From positions 1 through 17,336 of the forward strand of contig JAHKAQ010000046.1 of assembly GCA_018825765.1 (NCBI GenBank): a stretch of 17,336 nt of DNA. The letters run 5' to 3'. The notes below the pieces were generated by a model, which did no database searches, was not told the DNA's origin, and saw only the letters and a program-made list of their open reading frames with translations. Below, in pieces: positions 1-6,143 of this stretch (the stretch's first letter is position 1; each line of letters opens with the position of its first letter). Both the position numbers and the translations under genes were made by a program. This DNA is from Patescibacteria group bacterium. GTDB lineage: Bacteria; Patescibacteriota; Minisyncoccia; CAIUEV01; JAHKAQ01.

Positions 1-24
1 AAACTGGTCGAATTCGACCAGTTT
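1..24. repeat. Perfect 24-bp palindrome at the window edge
   Basis: Bases 1-24 equal their own reverse complement (12-bp arms, GAATTC in the centre). The palindrome lies inside the KilA-N coding frame, where it encodes KLVEFDQF on the minus strand, a sequence expected for the family. It coincides exactly with the start of the window, so it may be a contig end or fold-back point. Confidence 0.8.
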
Positions 25-219
25 AAAATTAGGATTATTTATTTTTTCCCAAAAACCAAGAAATTCAATTGTGTTTTTTAGTCTCATCCAATTCTTTATC
101 ACATCTGCCGGAAATCCCGGATTTTTATATTTAGCAATGTCGGTAAGGGAAATAAAATCAGCTTCTTTTTTTGAGAAAAAATTGATATTGATGTCTTTAA
201 CGGCTAGTTCTTTTTTCAT
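1..219 (-). CDS. KilA-N domain protein (C-terminus beyond the window edge)
   Basis: The reading frame starts at an ATG (217-219 on the minus strand) and stays open for 73 codons to the left edge, so only the N-terminal part is present. The stretch FISLTDIAKYKNP at about residues 22-34, then VIKNWMR and TIEFLGFWE, then NNPNFKLVEFDQF, is the core pattern of the KilA-N DNA-binding domain known from phage and prophage KilA/anti-repressor proteins and from stand-alone genes in small-genome bacteria. It should bind DNA, but the target is unknown. An extended -10 promoter lies 27 nt upstream of the start. The last eight codons form a perfect palindrome. Family assignment is firm; function is inferred. 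Confidence 0.85.
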   Translation of the reverse strand, partial: MKKELAVKDININFFSKKEADFISLTDIAKYKNPGFPADVIKNWMRLKNTIEFLGFWEKINNPNFKLVEFDQF

Positions 220-245
220 AATCATAGTTTAAAGCTATTGAGTAC

Positions 246-254
246 AGTATAGCA
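246..254 (-). promoter_or_regulatory. Extended -10 promoter for the KilA-N gene
   Basis: On the minus strand the sequence TGCTATACT gives a TGn extension followed by a good -10 hexamer (TATACT, 246-251). Transcription would start near 239, about 20 nt before the KilA-N ATG. No convincing -35 hexamer is seen, which is usual for extended -10 promoters. Confidence 0.5.
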
Positions 255-320
255 TTTTGATTGTGAAATTTTGGGGAACGAAAGGTGAAAAGAAGATAAA
301 AAAATCAAAAACTAAAATAC

Positions 321-480
321 TTATTTTTTTATTTTTACTAACTGCTTAGGATGATGTTGGGACTCTATTTTTTGTATTTCAATATTATTTTTGAAATTCG
401 CCTGCTATCGGAAAGATAAATCAGATAGTAATAATTGGATTTGATTTTTTCTAGGGAAAAACGATTGATTTTACATTTTT
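321..480 (-). pseudogene. Possible decayed gene fragment, unrecognised
   Basis: The minus strand shows coding-like text in two frames. The last part (TAA at 321-323) reads ANFKNNIEIQKIES, then QHHPKQLVKIKK; just upstream, across an in-frame TAG at 405-407, another frame reads SNYYYLIYLSDSRR. The two pieces together look like one protein C-terminus broken by a frameshift. No start codon, ribosome-binding site or known family was found. It could also be chance in AT-rich DNA. The rest of 220-504 shows no other gene. Confidence 0.25.
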
Positions 481-504
481 TCTGCTTAAACTTATAGAAT
501 ACGA

Positions 505-562
505 GATCTACCTTCCTCCCACGGAAAAACTACGTTTTCCCGACCCCTTTCCTGTTCGAATC
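505..562 (-). repeat. Dispersed hairpin repeat, copy A
   Basis: On the minus strand this reads GATTCGAACAGGAAAGGGG, then TCGGG, an imperfect hairpin around TAG, then CCGTGGGAGGAAGGTA. It aligns well with copy B (5870-5930): shared blocks are GGGGTCGGG, TAGTTT, CCGT and GGAGGAAGGTA, with differences concentrated in the hairpin arms. Only the first module of the repeat is present. It lies between a decayed frame and a tRNA. Confidence 0.65.
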
Positions 563-576
563 CCTTTTATATTCAA

Positions 577-618
577 CATACCTAAAATATGAAACTTTAG
601 TTTCATATTTTAGGTATG
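577..618. repeat. 42-nt perfect hairpin abutting the 3' end of tRNA-Ser
   Basis: Two exactly complementary 20-nt arms (577-596 and 599-618) are separated by only 2 nt. The hairpin begins at the base right after the tRNA-Ser discriminator position. It may act as a terminator or processing stop for the minus-strand tRNA transcript, but no T-run follows it on that strand, so a standard intrinsic terminator is uncertain. A 12-nt tRNA-Ser T-arm match (628-639) recurs in inverted orientation at 554-565, on the other side of the hairpin. Confidence 0.8.
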
Positions 619-705
619 CGGAGAGACAGGGATTCGAACCCTGGGTGCCATTTCTGACACACCTGCACTCCAAGCAGGCCCATTCGACCACTCTGGCATC
701 TCTCC
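619..705 (-). tRNA. tRNA-Ser(GGA)
   Basis: The minus strand folds into a class II tRNA. The 7-bp acceptor stem GGAGAGA pairs with bases 620-626, with a G discriminator at 619. The anticodon stem CCTGC/GCAGG carries the loop TTGGAGT, giving anticodon GGA (serine). A long variable arm and the T-arm GGGTTCGAATCCC follow. CCA is not encoded and must be added after transcription, unlike the tRNA-Asn in this window. Its promoter is divergent from dnaG. Confidence 0.97.
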
Positions 706-735
706 TAAAAATTTTTTAGCCAAACCATAATTTAT

Positions 736-764
736 GTTATACAGTATATACAGTTATAGTTCAA
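736..764 (-). promoter_or_regulatory. Promoter of tRNA-Ser
   Basis: On the minus strand the -35 hexamer TTGAAC (759-764) and the -10 hexamer TATAAC (736-741) are 17 bp apart. Transcription would start near 729, about 24 nt before the mature tRNA end. The site overlaps the region that must also hold the dnaG promoter, so the two divergent units share about 68 bp of control DNA. Confidence 0.6.
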
Positions 765-773
765 ATCTTATCC

Positions 774-2612
774 ATGTCCGACGCAGAAGAAATAAAATCC
801 CGCTTGAATATAGTGGATATCGTGGCCGAATATCTCAAACTCTCTCCGGCCGGCGCCAACAAAAAAGCGCTCTGTCCTTTTCATAATGAAAAAACCCCGT
901 CCTTTATGGTCAACGAGGAGCGCCAGATTTTTCACTGCTTTGGCTGTGGCAAGGGAGGGGACATGTTTACCTTTATTCAGGAAATAGAAAACGTGGATTT
1001 CCCCCAGGCCTTAAAAATCCTGGCCGACAAAGCCGGCGTGACTCTTTCCGGTTATGATAAAAAGAAGATCCAAGAAATCAACCAAACCCGCGAGGCCTTA
1101 AAACAGGCCGCGATCATCTATCATGAGCATCTTTTAAGCCCGGCCGGCAAATCCGCCCTGGATTACCTCAAAAAGCGCGTGGTCCCCAACCGCTTCATAA
1201 AAACATTCCAGCTGGGCTTTGCTCCTGACAGCTGGCAATTTCTTTTTGACAAGCTTTTAGCCCTGGGCTTTTCCTCAAAAGACCTGCAAGCCGCCGGCCT
1301 GATTGTTCAAAGCGAAAAATCCCCGCAAAGCTTCTACGATCGCTTTCGCCGCCGTCTGATGTTTCCCATCGCCAACTCCATCGGCGAACCCGTTGGCTTT
1401 TCCGCCCGCGTGCTTCCCGGCGATCAAAGTCAAATGGGGAAATACATCAACACCCCCCAAACCCAGCTTTACGATAAGAGTCGGGCTATCTACGGGCTCC
1501 ATCTGGCTAAAACCGCCATCAAAAAGAAAAACTCCTGCGTCATCCTTGAAGGTAATCTGGACGTCATCTTAAGTCATGTCGCCGACGTCCAAAACGCGGT
1601 CGCGACCTGCGGCACAGCTATTACCCCGGGTCAGTTAAGAATAATTCAACGCTATACCAATAATATTTCTTTCGCCTTTGATCTTGACCAGGCCGGGGTT
1701 GAAGCTTCCAAAAAGGGGATTGATCTGGCCCTGTCATGCGGCCTGAATATAAGCGCTATCAATCTGGGCGAGGCCGCGGGCGGAAATAAGGACGTGGCTG
1801 ATCTTGTTAAACTCTCTCCAGCCGCCTGGCGCCAGCTCTCAAAAAAAGCCCGCCCGGCCATGGAATATTACTTTGATATCATTCTTGGCCGCTATGACCT
1901 GAATCAGTTGGAGCAAAAGAAAAAAGCCATTACTGAACTGCTTGAAAAAATAGCGCTTTTCAAAAACCACATTGACAAGGATTATTATCTCAATCAACTT
2001 TCCGAGCAAACCGGCGTAAAAACCGAATTGCTCTACGATCTCCTGAATGAACAAATAGACCGGGTTAAAAGCCAAAAACCTTTTCAGGACCCGGCCCGGC
2101 CGGAAAAACAACCAGGCCAAAGCAGTCAATCTTTAATTCATCAAAGAATAATCAACCGCGTAACCGCTCTTTTTCTTCTCTACCCTGAACTTCTAAACCG
2201 CGGAAACACTCCTTTTATTCAAAAAATCATTAAAAAACATCCCCAATCCGACAGCAGTCAAATCCTTGCCGTTATTCTAAAAACCCAGGCCAGGTTCAAC
2301 AATCCGAATAAATATCTGGAGCTGATTTCCGATGATAAATTAAAAACCAAAGCTTCCCGCCTGATAATGATTGCCCAAAATCATTTTAATCCGTATAATA
2401 ATACCAAACAAAATGAAGATTTCTCGCCCCAGGCTGATCTGGATTTATGTTTAGTTAAATTAAAACAAGCCCTAACCCAGCAAAAATTGGCTCTGTTAAG
2501 TCAAAAAATAAAGCGGGCTGAAGCCAAAAATTCCAGCTCCGGGCTTAAAAAATTACTCGCGCGCTATAATAATTTATTAAAGACCCTTCGAAACCATGCC
2601 TCGAAAAAGTAG
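774..2612 (+). CDS. dnaG: DNA primase DnaG
   Basis: DnaG makes the RNA primers for chromosome replication at the DnaB fork. The 612-aa protein shows the N-terminal CHC2 zinc finger (Cys34, His37, Cys55, Cys58), the basic RNA-polymerase core with GFSARVL near 208-214 and KYINTPQT near 223-230, and the TOPRIM catalytic domain with EGNLD (Glu259, Asp263) and DLDQAG (Asp303, Asp305), equal to the EGYMD and DGDxAG motifs of other primases. The C-terminal third is poorly conserved, as expected for the helicase-interacting region. The length is typical. No clear Shine-Dalgarno precedes the ATG. The end overlaps rpoD by 17 nt, recalling the rpsU-dnaG-rpoD macromolecular-synthesis operon, but rpsU is not upstream here: tRNA-Ser is. 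Confidence 0.97.
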   Translation: MSDAEEIKSRLNIVDIVAEYLKLSPAGANKKALCPFHNEKTPSFMVNEERQIFHCFGCGKGGDMFTFIQEIENVDFPQALKILADKAGVTLSGYDKKKIQEINQTREALKQAAIIYHEHLLSPAGKSALDYLKKRVVPNRFIKTFQLGFAPDSWQFLFDKLLALGFSSKDLQAAGLIVQSEKSPQSFYDRFRRRLMFPIANSIGEPVGFSARVLPGDQSQMGKYINTPQTQLYDKSRAIYGLHLAKTAIKKKNSCVILEGNLDVILSHVADVQNAVATCGTAITPGQLRIIQRYTNNISFAFDLDQAGVEASKKGIDLALSCGLNISAINLGEAAGGNKDVADLVKLSPAAWRQLSKKARPAMEYYFDIILGRYDLNQLEQKKKAITELLEKIALFKNHIDKDYYLNQLSEQTGVKTELLYDLLNEQIDRVKSQKPFQDPARPEKQPGQSSQSLIHQRIINRVTALFLLYPELLNRGNTPFIQKIIKKHPQSDSSQILAVILKTQARFNNPNKYLELISDDKLKTKASRLIMIAQNHFNPYNNTKQNEDFSPQADLDLCLVKLKQALTQQKLALLSQKIKRAEAKNSSSGLKKLLARYNNLLKTLRNHASKK

Positions 2613-4074
2613 AAAAAAAAGAACTCCCTCTAAAAGAACCAGAAAATCAGGCAAATCGAACAGGCCGCGGAAAACCTCCCGCAAGCCCGCCCCTAAAAGA
2701 AAAGCAAAAACCACGGCCTCCGGCCGAAAAAAAACCAGACGAACCGCGGCCAGAAAAACCCCCCGAAAATCAGCTTCTAAACCCAGGAAAAGAAGACCTT
2801 CCCGCCGTCCAGCTGCCCGAAAATCAGCCCGGAGAAAAACCCGCCGTCCAGTCAGAAAAGCCCGCTATGCCTACAAGAAAAAACCAAAACCCAGAACAAA
2901 AACAACTCCTTCCCCAAAACCCGCGATTAAAGTCCCTCGCGCCAAAAAAGGCTGGCAGATAAAAGTGGGCGAGTTAAAAGAAATGGATCCCAAAATCGAA
3001 GAATTAGTCGACCATGGCCGTCAGCGCGGCTTTGTGACCGAATACGAAATCTTAAGAGTCATGCCGGAAGTAGAGCAAGACCTTGATCAGCTGGAAGACC
3101 TCTACACCAAGCTGGATAAGCTAGGCATAAAAGTAATTGACTCCGAGGATCTGACAGAAATTCCTTCTAAAGGACAGGAAAATCAAAAAAATGACAAAAA
3201 AGCCAAGAAAGCCATTCTGGAAGAAATCAGTCTGGAAAATATTTACGACGATTCAGTCCAGATGTATTTAAAGGAAATCGGCCAGGTGCCCCTGCTTACC
3301 GCTGAAGAAGAAGTTCAGCTGGCTAAAAGAATCGAAAAAAGCGACGCCTCGGCCAAACAGCGACTTACTGAAGCCAACTTGCGCCTGGTAGTAAGCATCG
3401 CCAAAAAATACGTGGGCCGTTCCCATAATTTGAGCCTGCTCGACCTTATCCAGGAGGGCAATATGGGTCTTTTCAGGGCCGTAGAAAAATTCGATTACCG
3501 CAAAGGCTATAAATTTTCCACTTACGCCACCTGGTGGATCCGCCAGGCCATTACCCGCGCCTTAGCCGACCAGTCGCGCACTATTCGCATCCCGGTCCAC
3601 ATGGTTGAAACCATCAACAAATACATTCAAGTAACCCGCCGTCTGGTTCAGGATCTGGGTCGCGAACCTTTGCCCGAAGAAATCGCCGCCGAAATGGAAA
3701 TCGAAGTGGATAAAGTGCATCATATCCAAAAAATTTCCCAGGAAACCGTTTCGCTTGAAACCACTATCGGCGACAGTGATGATCCCAACGTTCTGGGCGA
3801 TTTCATTCCGGACGACGACGCTATTATGCCCAATCAGTCGGCCGGCCGCGAACTCCTGACCCGCCACGTAAAAGACGTCTTAAAAGACCTTACTCCGCGC
3901 GAACAAAAAATCCTCCAAATCCGCTTCGGCCTGGCCGACGGCATCACGCACACTCTGGAGGAAGTAGGCAAAAAATTCGGCGTAACCCGTGAACGCATCA
4001 GGCAAATCGAGGCCAAAGCCCTGGAAAAAATCCGCGAACATCACAAAATAGGAAAATTAAAAGACTATTATTAA
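2596..4074 (+). CDS. rpoD: Housekeeping RNA polymerase sigma factor (sigma-70/RpoD) with a basic N-terminal tail
   Basis: This is the primary sigma factor, which directs RNA polymerase to -35/-10 promoters. Residues about 128-185 resemble region 1.1, 215-250 region 1.2 (SVQMYLKEIGQVPLLT), and 256-330 region 2, with the -10-reading and melting helix YATWWIRQAITRA. Region 3 spans 336-412, and 422-490 is region 4, with the -35-reading helix-turn-helix TLEEVGKKFGVTRERIRQIE. All core motifs are intact and the large non-conserved insert of enterobacterial RpoD is absent. The odd part is residues 1-120: 57 are Lys or Arg, none are Asp or Glu, and the rest are mostly Pro, Ser, Thr and Ala, like a histone-H1-type tail. 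The start overlaps dnaG by 17 nt, suggesting translational coupling. An internal start after the tail cannot be excluded. Confidence 0.97.
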   Translation: MPRKSRKKRTPSKRTRKSGKSNRPRKTSRKPAPKRKAKTTASGRKKTRRTAARKTPRKSASKPRKRRPSRRPAARKSARRKTRRPVRKARYAYKKKPKPRTKTTPSPKPAIKVPRAKKGWQIKVGELKEMDPKIEELVDHGRQRGFVTEYEILRVMPEVEQDLDQLEDLYTKLDKLGIKVIDSEDLTEIPSKGQENQKNDKKAKKAILEEISLENIYDDSVQMYLKEIGQVPLLTAEEEVQLAKRIEKSDASAKQRLTEANLRLVVSIAKKYVGRSHNLSLLDLIQEGNMGLFRAVEKFDYRKGYKFSTYATWWIRQAITRALADQSRTIRIPVHMVETINKYIQVTRRLVQDLGREPLPEEIAAEMEIEVDKVHHIQKISQETVSLETTIGDSDDPNVLGDFIPDDDAIMPNQSAGRELLTRHVKDVLKDLTPREQKILQIRFGLADGITHTLEEVGKKFGVTRERIRQIEAKALEKIREHHKIGKLKDYY

Positions 4075-4220
4075 TTTTTTTCCAGTCCAAACCCGCCGCC
4101 CGCCGTTATTTAGCCCCTGGCCGCTTCCAAACCAAAAAACCGCCCGGCGAACCCTTGAAATCATCCTCTCTTAGCGCTTATCCAGACCTTAATCCGCGCC
4201 AATTCTTATCAACACCCATA

Positions 4221-4248
4221 TTGCTTTGGTCGTGTTTTTTGCTATACT
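4221..4248 (+). promoter_or_regulatory. Promoter of tRNA-Asn
   Basis: The -35 hexamer TTGCTT (4221-4226) and the -10 hexamer TATACT (4243-4248) are separated by 16 bp. Transcription would start near 4255, placing the leader hairpin and tRNA-Asn downstream. The rest of 4075-4316 shows no gene. Confidence 0.55.
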
Positions 4249-4274
4249 TTGACCTAGTTCTTTTTATAAAAATT

Positions 4275-4312
4275 CCGGACAAAACAGAAACTGAAGTTTC
4301 TGGATTGTCCGG
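4275..4312 (+). repeat. Leader hairpin just before tRNA-Asn
   Basis: CCGGACAA and CAGAAACT pair with AGTTTCTG and TTGTCCGG. This makes a 16-bp stem with one internal AA/GA mismatch and a 2-nt loop. It ends 4 nt before the mature tRNA 5' end and is inside the expected transcript, so it may guide 5' processing or attenuate transcription. Confidence 0.75.
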
Positions 4313-4316
4313 TCAT

Positions 4317-4391
4317 TCCGGGGTAGCTCAATGGTAGAGCAGTTGACTGTTAATCAATTGGTTGCCGGTTCGAGTCCGGCCCCCGGAGCCA
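4317..4391 (+). tRNA. tRNA-Asn(GTT)
   Basis: The acceptor stem TCCGGGG (4317-4323) pairs with CCCCGGA (4381-4387), followed by discriminator G and an encoded CCA (4389-4391). The D-arm is AGCTCAATGGTAGAGC. The anticodon stem GTTGA/TCAAT holds loop CTGTTAA with anticodon GTT, and the T-arm contains GGTTCGAGTCC. No terminator follows before the next gene 27 nt downstream. Confidence 0.97.
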
Positions 4392-4418
4392 ATTAGGACT
4401 TATTCTGTAAGGGAAATT

Positions 4419-4709
4419 ATGGATGTAAAAATACCTGATTTAACAAAGTTGGCTTGGCAACTAAACATAGCATTAATAGGGGCAGTTTTTTCAGTTATCT
4501 CGCTGATTTATAACGATAAATATATCTACTATGGCTTTGTAACCTTTCTTTTTGGTGCCGTTTCTCATTTTTTCGGAACTTGGTTTGATTTTGTTTATGC
4601 TGACGACAAACAAAGAGATAAAAGGGCAAAATTTTACATTGTTCAATCTGTATTGGTCTTAGCTTGGTTGGTTTTGTGTATTTTTATAACATATGGCATT
4701 ACTCAATAA
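4419..4709 (+). CDS. Small three-span membrane protein, unrecognised
   Basis: The frame is open from inside the tRNA, but the likely start is the ATG at 4419, giving 96 aa (MDVKIPDL...), because AAGGGA sits 5 nt before it and upstream codons lie in tRNA-Asn. Three hydrophobic helices are visible: about residues 16-32 (LNIALIGAVFSVISLIY), 36-57, and 73-95. A short charged loop (DDKQRDKRAK) lies before the last helix. The 3' end overlaps the downstream serine protease by 17 nt, so the two are probably translated together. No family was recognised. Base composition is clearly more AT-rich than dnaG-rpoD, suggesting acquired DNA downstream of the tRNA gene. Confidence 0.75.
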   Translation: MDVKIPDLTKLAWQLNIALIGAVFSVISLIYNDKYIYYGFVTFLFGAVSHFFGTWFDFVYADDKQRDKRAKFYIVQSVLVLAWLVLCIFITYGITQ

Positions 4710-5658
4710 ATTACACCTCAATGCTTTGGTTTCAATTGAAACCAAGCAAGGAAGTAAATTCAACCCTATTGCGACAGGTTATTTGGTTGGCTTTCTTCAT
4801 AAATGGAATATTGACCCAAAGAAAAGAACTTACAGGGTATTTCTAGTTACAAATAGGCATGTATTTCAAGACGTGAATAAACTCTGGCTAAGGTTTAATA
4901 AGAGAGATTCTGGCGGAATTGCCAGGTTTGATATTGATTTGAAAAGTGGAGAAGAAAGTAAATGGTTAGCTCACAATAATTCGAAAGTGGATTTAGCTAT
5001 GATTCCAATCTCCCCAGCTTTTTTGGATGAAAACAACGTGGAATGGCTTATGTACAATGAAGAAATGTTTGCATTCCAGAGAAGTTTCGAAAAAGTAGGG
5101 ATTTCTTTAGGTGATGGGATTTTTGTATTAGGGTTTCCAATGGGTTTGTCTGGATTGAAAAGAAATTATGCAATAGTTAGGAGTGGTTCAATTGCCAGAA
5201 TAGACAAAGAAGTGATTAGGGATAAAAAGGCTTTTTTAATTGACACGCTCATTTTTCCTGGAAATAGCGGTGGTCCAGTATTACTAAAACCAGAATTGGC
5301 GAGCTTATCTGGTACTTCAGCTGTTAGTTCAGTTCATGTTTTAGGAACAGTTTCGGGATATATTCCATATAAAGAACCTCTCTTCAGCCATCAATCTCAA
5401 CCTCCTTCGATTGGAGCGATTTCAATTGAAAATTCTGGATTAGCTTATGTGGTGCCTATGGATTATGCAAGGCAAATATATAAAGAATTTCTTAGAAAAA
5501 ATAAGAAACTTGAAAAACTTCAAGAAGGACAAGAAAAATCAATATCACCATCGCCGTCCCCTTCGGCTTCACCCTCTGCATCTCCTTCACCATCTTCAAG
5601 TCCAAGTCCCAGCCCCTCACCATCCCCTGAACCAGATGATGATAAATCTAGTGATTAA
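4693..5658 (+). CDS. Trypsin-like serine protease with Ser-Pro C-terminal tail
   Basis: This 321-aa protein has the chymotrypsin/trypsin-fold catalytic triad in order: His56 in VTNRHVF, Asp100 in KVDLAMI, and Ser192 in PGNSGGPV. GFPMGLSG (148-155) precedes the active serine as in HtrA-like and Trypsin_2 peptidases. There is no PDZ domain, no signal peptide and no membrane helix, so the catalytic domain may act in the cytoplasm, possibly tethered through the overlapping membrane-protein partner encoded just upstream. Residues about 285-321 are a low-complexity Ser-Pro-Ala tract ending in an acidic PEPDDDK segment, a likely flexible linker or sticky tail. The gene overlaps the preceding one by 17 nt and has no obvious ribosome-binding site of its own. 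The substrate is unknown. Confidence 0.85.
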   Translation: MALLNKLHLNALVSIETKQGSKFNPIATGYLVGFLHKWNIDPKKRTYRVFLVTNRHVFQDVNKLWLRFNKRDSGGIARFDIDLKSGEESKWLAHNNSKVDLAMIPISPAFLDENNVEWLMYNEEMFAFQRSFEKVGISLGDGIFVLGFPMGLSGLKRNYAIVRSGSIARIDKEVIRDKKAFLIDTLIFPGNSGGPVLLKPELASLSGTSAVSSVHVLGTVSGYIPYKEPLFSHQSQPPSIGAISIENSGLAYVVPMDYARQIYKEFLRKNKKLEKLQEGQEKSISPSPSPSASPSASPSPSSSPSPSPSPSPEPDDDKSSD

Positions 5659-5815
5659 GTAGTCCTAGTTTATAAACTATTCCATTCTTCACTTTTACCA
5701 TCTTATAAGTAGGCTTCGTCTTCAAAATTCTTTCTAAGTCTTTTAACTGTTCCTTAACTTGAACCAGTTTCTCTCCAGAGAAGATTTGGAACAGAATATC
5801 TGGGGAACTTGCGAG
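5648..5815 (-). pseudogene. Possible gene remnant (C-terminal fragment), unrecognised
   Basis: A 55-codon minus-strand frame, bounded upstream by TAG (5816-5818) inside a terminator-like hairpin, has protein-like text: SSPDILFQIFSGEKLVQV, then KEQLKDLERILKTKP (probable coiled helix), then MVKVKNGIVYKLGLLNH and TAG. It has no plausible start codon except an internal Met, and its stop lies inside the 3' end of the protease gene. It is most simply a stranded C-terminus left by a rearrangement. No family was recognised, and it may be spurious. Confidence 0.35.
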
Positions 5816-5818
5816 CTA

Positions 5819-5859
5819 CTAAAGAAAAAATACCTATCTTATAGGTATTTTTTCTTTAG
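5819..5859. terminator. Bidirectional intrinsic terminator-like hairpin
   Basis: Two perfect 19-nt arms (5819-5837 and 5841-5859) with a 3-nt loop carry an A-run on the left and a T-run on the right (GGTATTTTTTCTTT). They are read the same way on both strands. It is well placed to end transcription from the tRNA-Asn/membrane protein/protease unit. Confidence 0.75.
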
Positions 5860-5869
5860 TTCCGTGGTG

Positions 5870-5995
5870 TCATTGACTCGAAAAGAAGGGGGTCGGGGAA
5901 ACTCTAGTTTCCCCGTTGGAGGAAGGTATTGGAAACCCACGGTTTCCAAAGCGCAGGAAATCGCAGCCTTGCGCAGGTTTCCGAGCAGTGAGATT
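5870..5995 (+). repeat. Dispersed hairpin repeat, copy B (full length)
   Basis: It begins TCATTGACTCGAAAAG, followed by GGGGGTC, then a hairpin GGGGAAAC-TCTA-GTTTCCCC, then GGAGGAAGGTA. A second module has a GGAAACC-CAC-GGTTTCC hairpin, then AAAGCGCAGG and a GCGCA...TGCGC stem. Module 1 matches copy A (minus strand, 505-562); module 2 matches copy C near 16199-16245. A reading frame crosses this stretch but is made of the repeat and has no coding support. The remainder of 5996-6143 holds no gene. Confidence 0.7.
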
Positions 5996-6143
5996 CCGGC
6001 CCTTCTAAAACCATTCAGGACAAGGATAGTTCAAGATCTTGCCTTGTTCCTTATTCTAGTGTTGTTGACCTCCATTCTTTTTCTTCTTTACGTATATTCT
6101 TTTCATAAGTATTATATTAAAAGAAGTTCAAAAATTCTAAAAA

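Noticed and set aside
4155..4337. 60-aa open frame before tRNA-Asn
   Set aside because: It crosses the tRNA promoter and leader hairpin and ends inside the tRNA; no coding signal.
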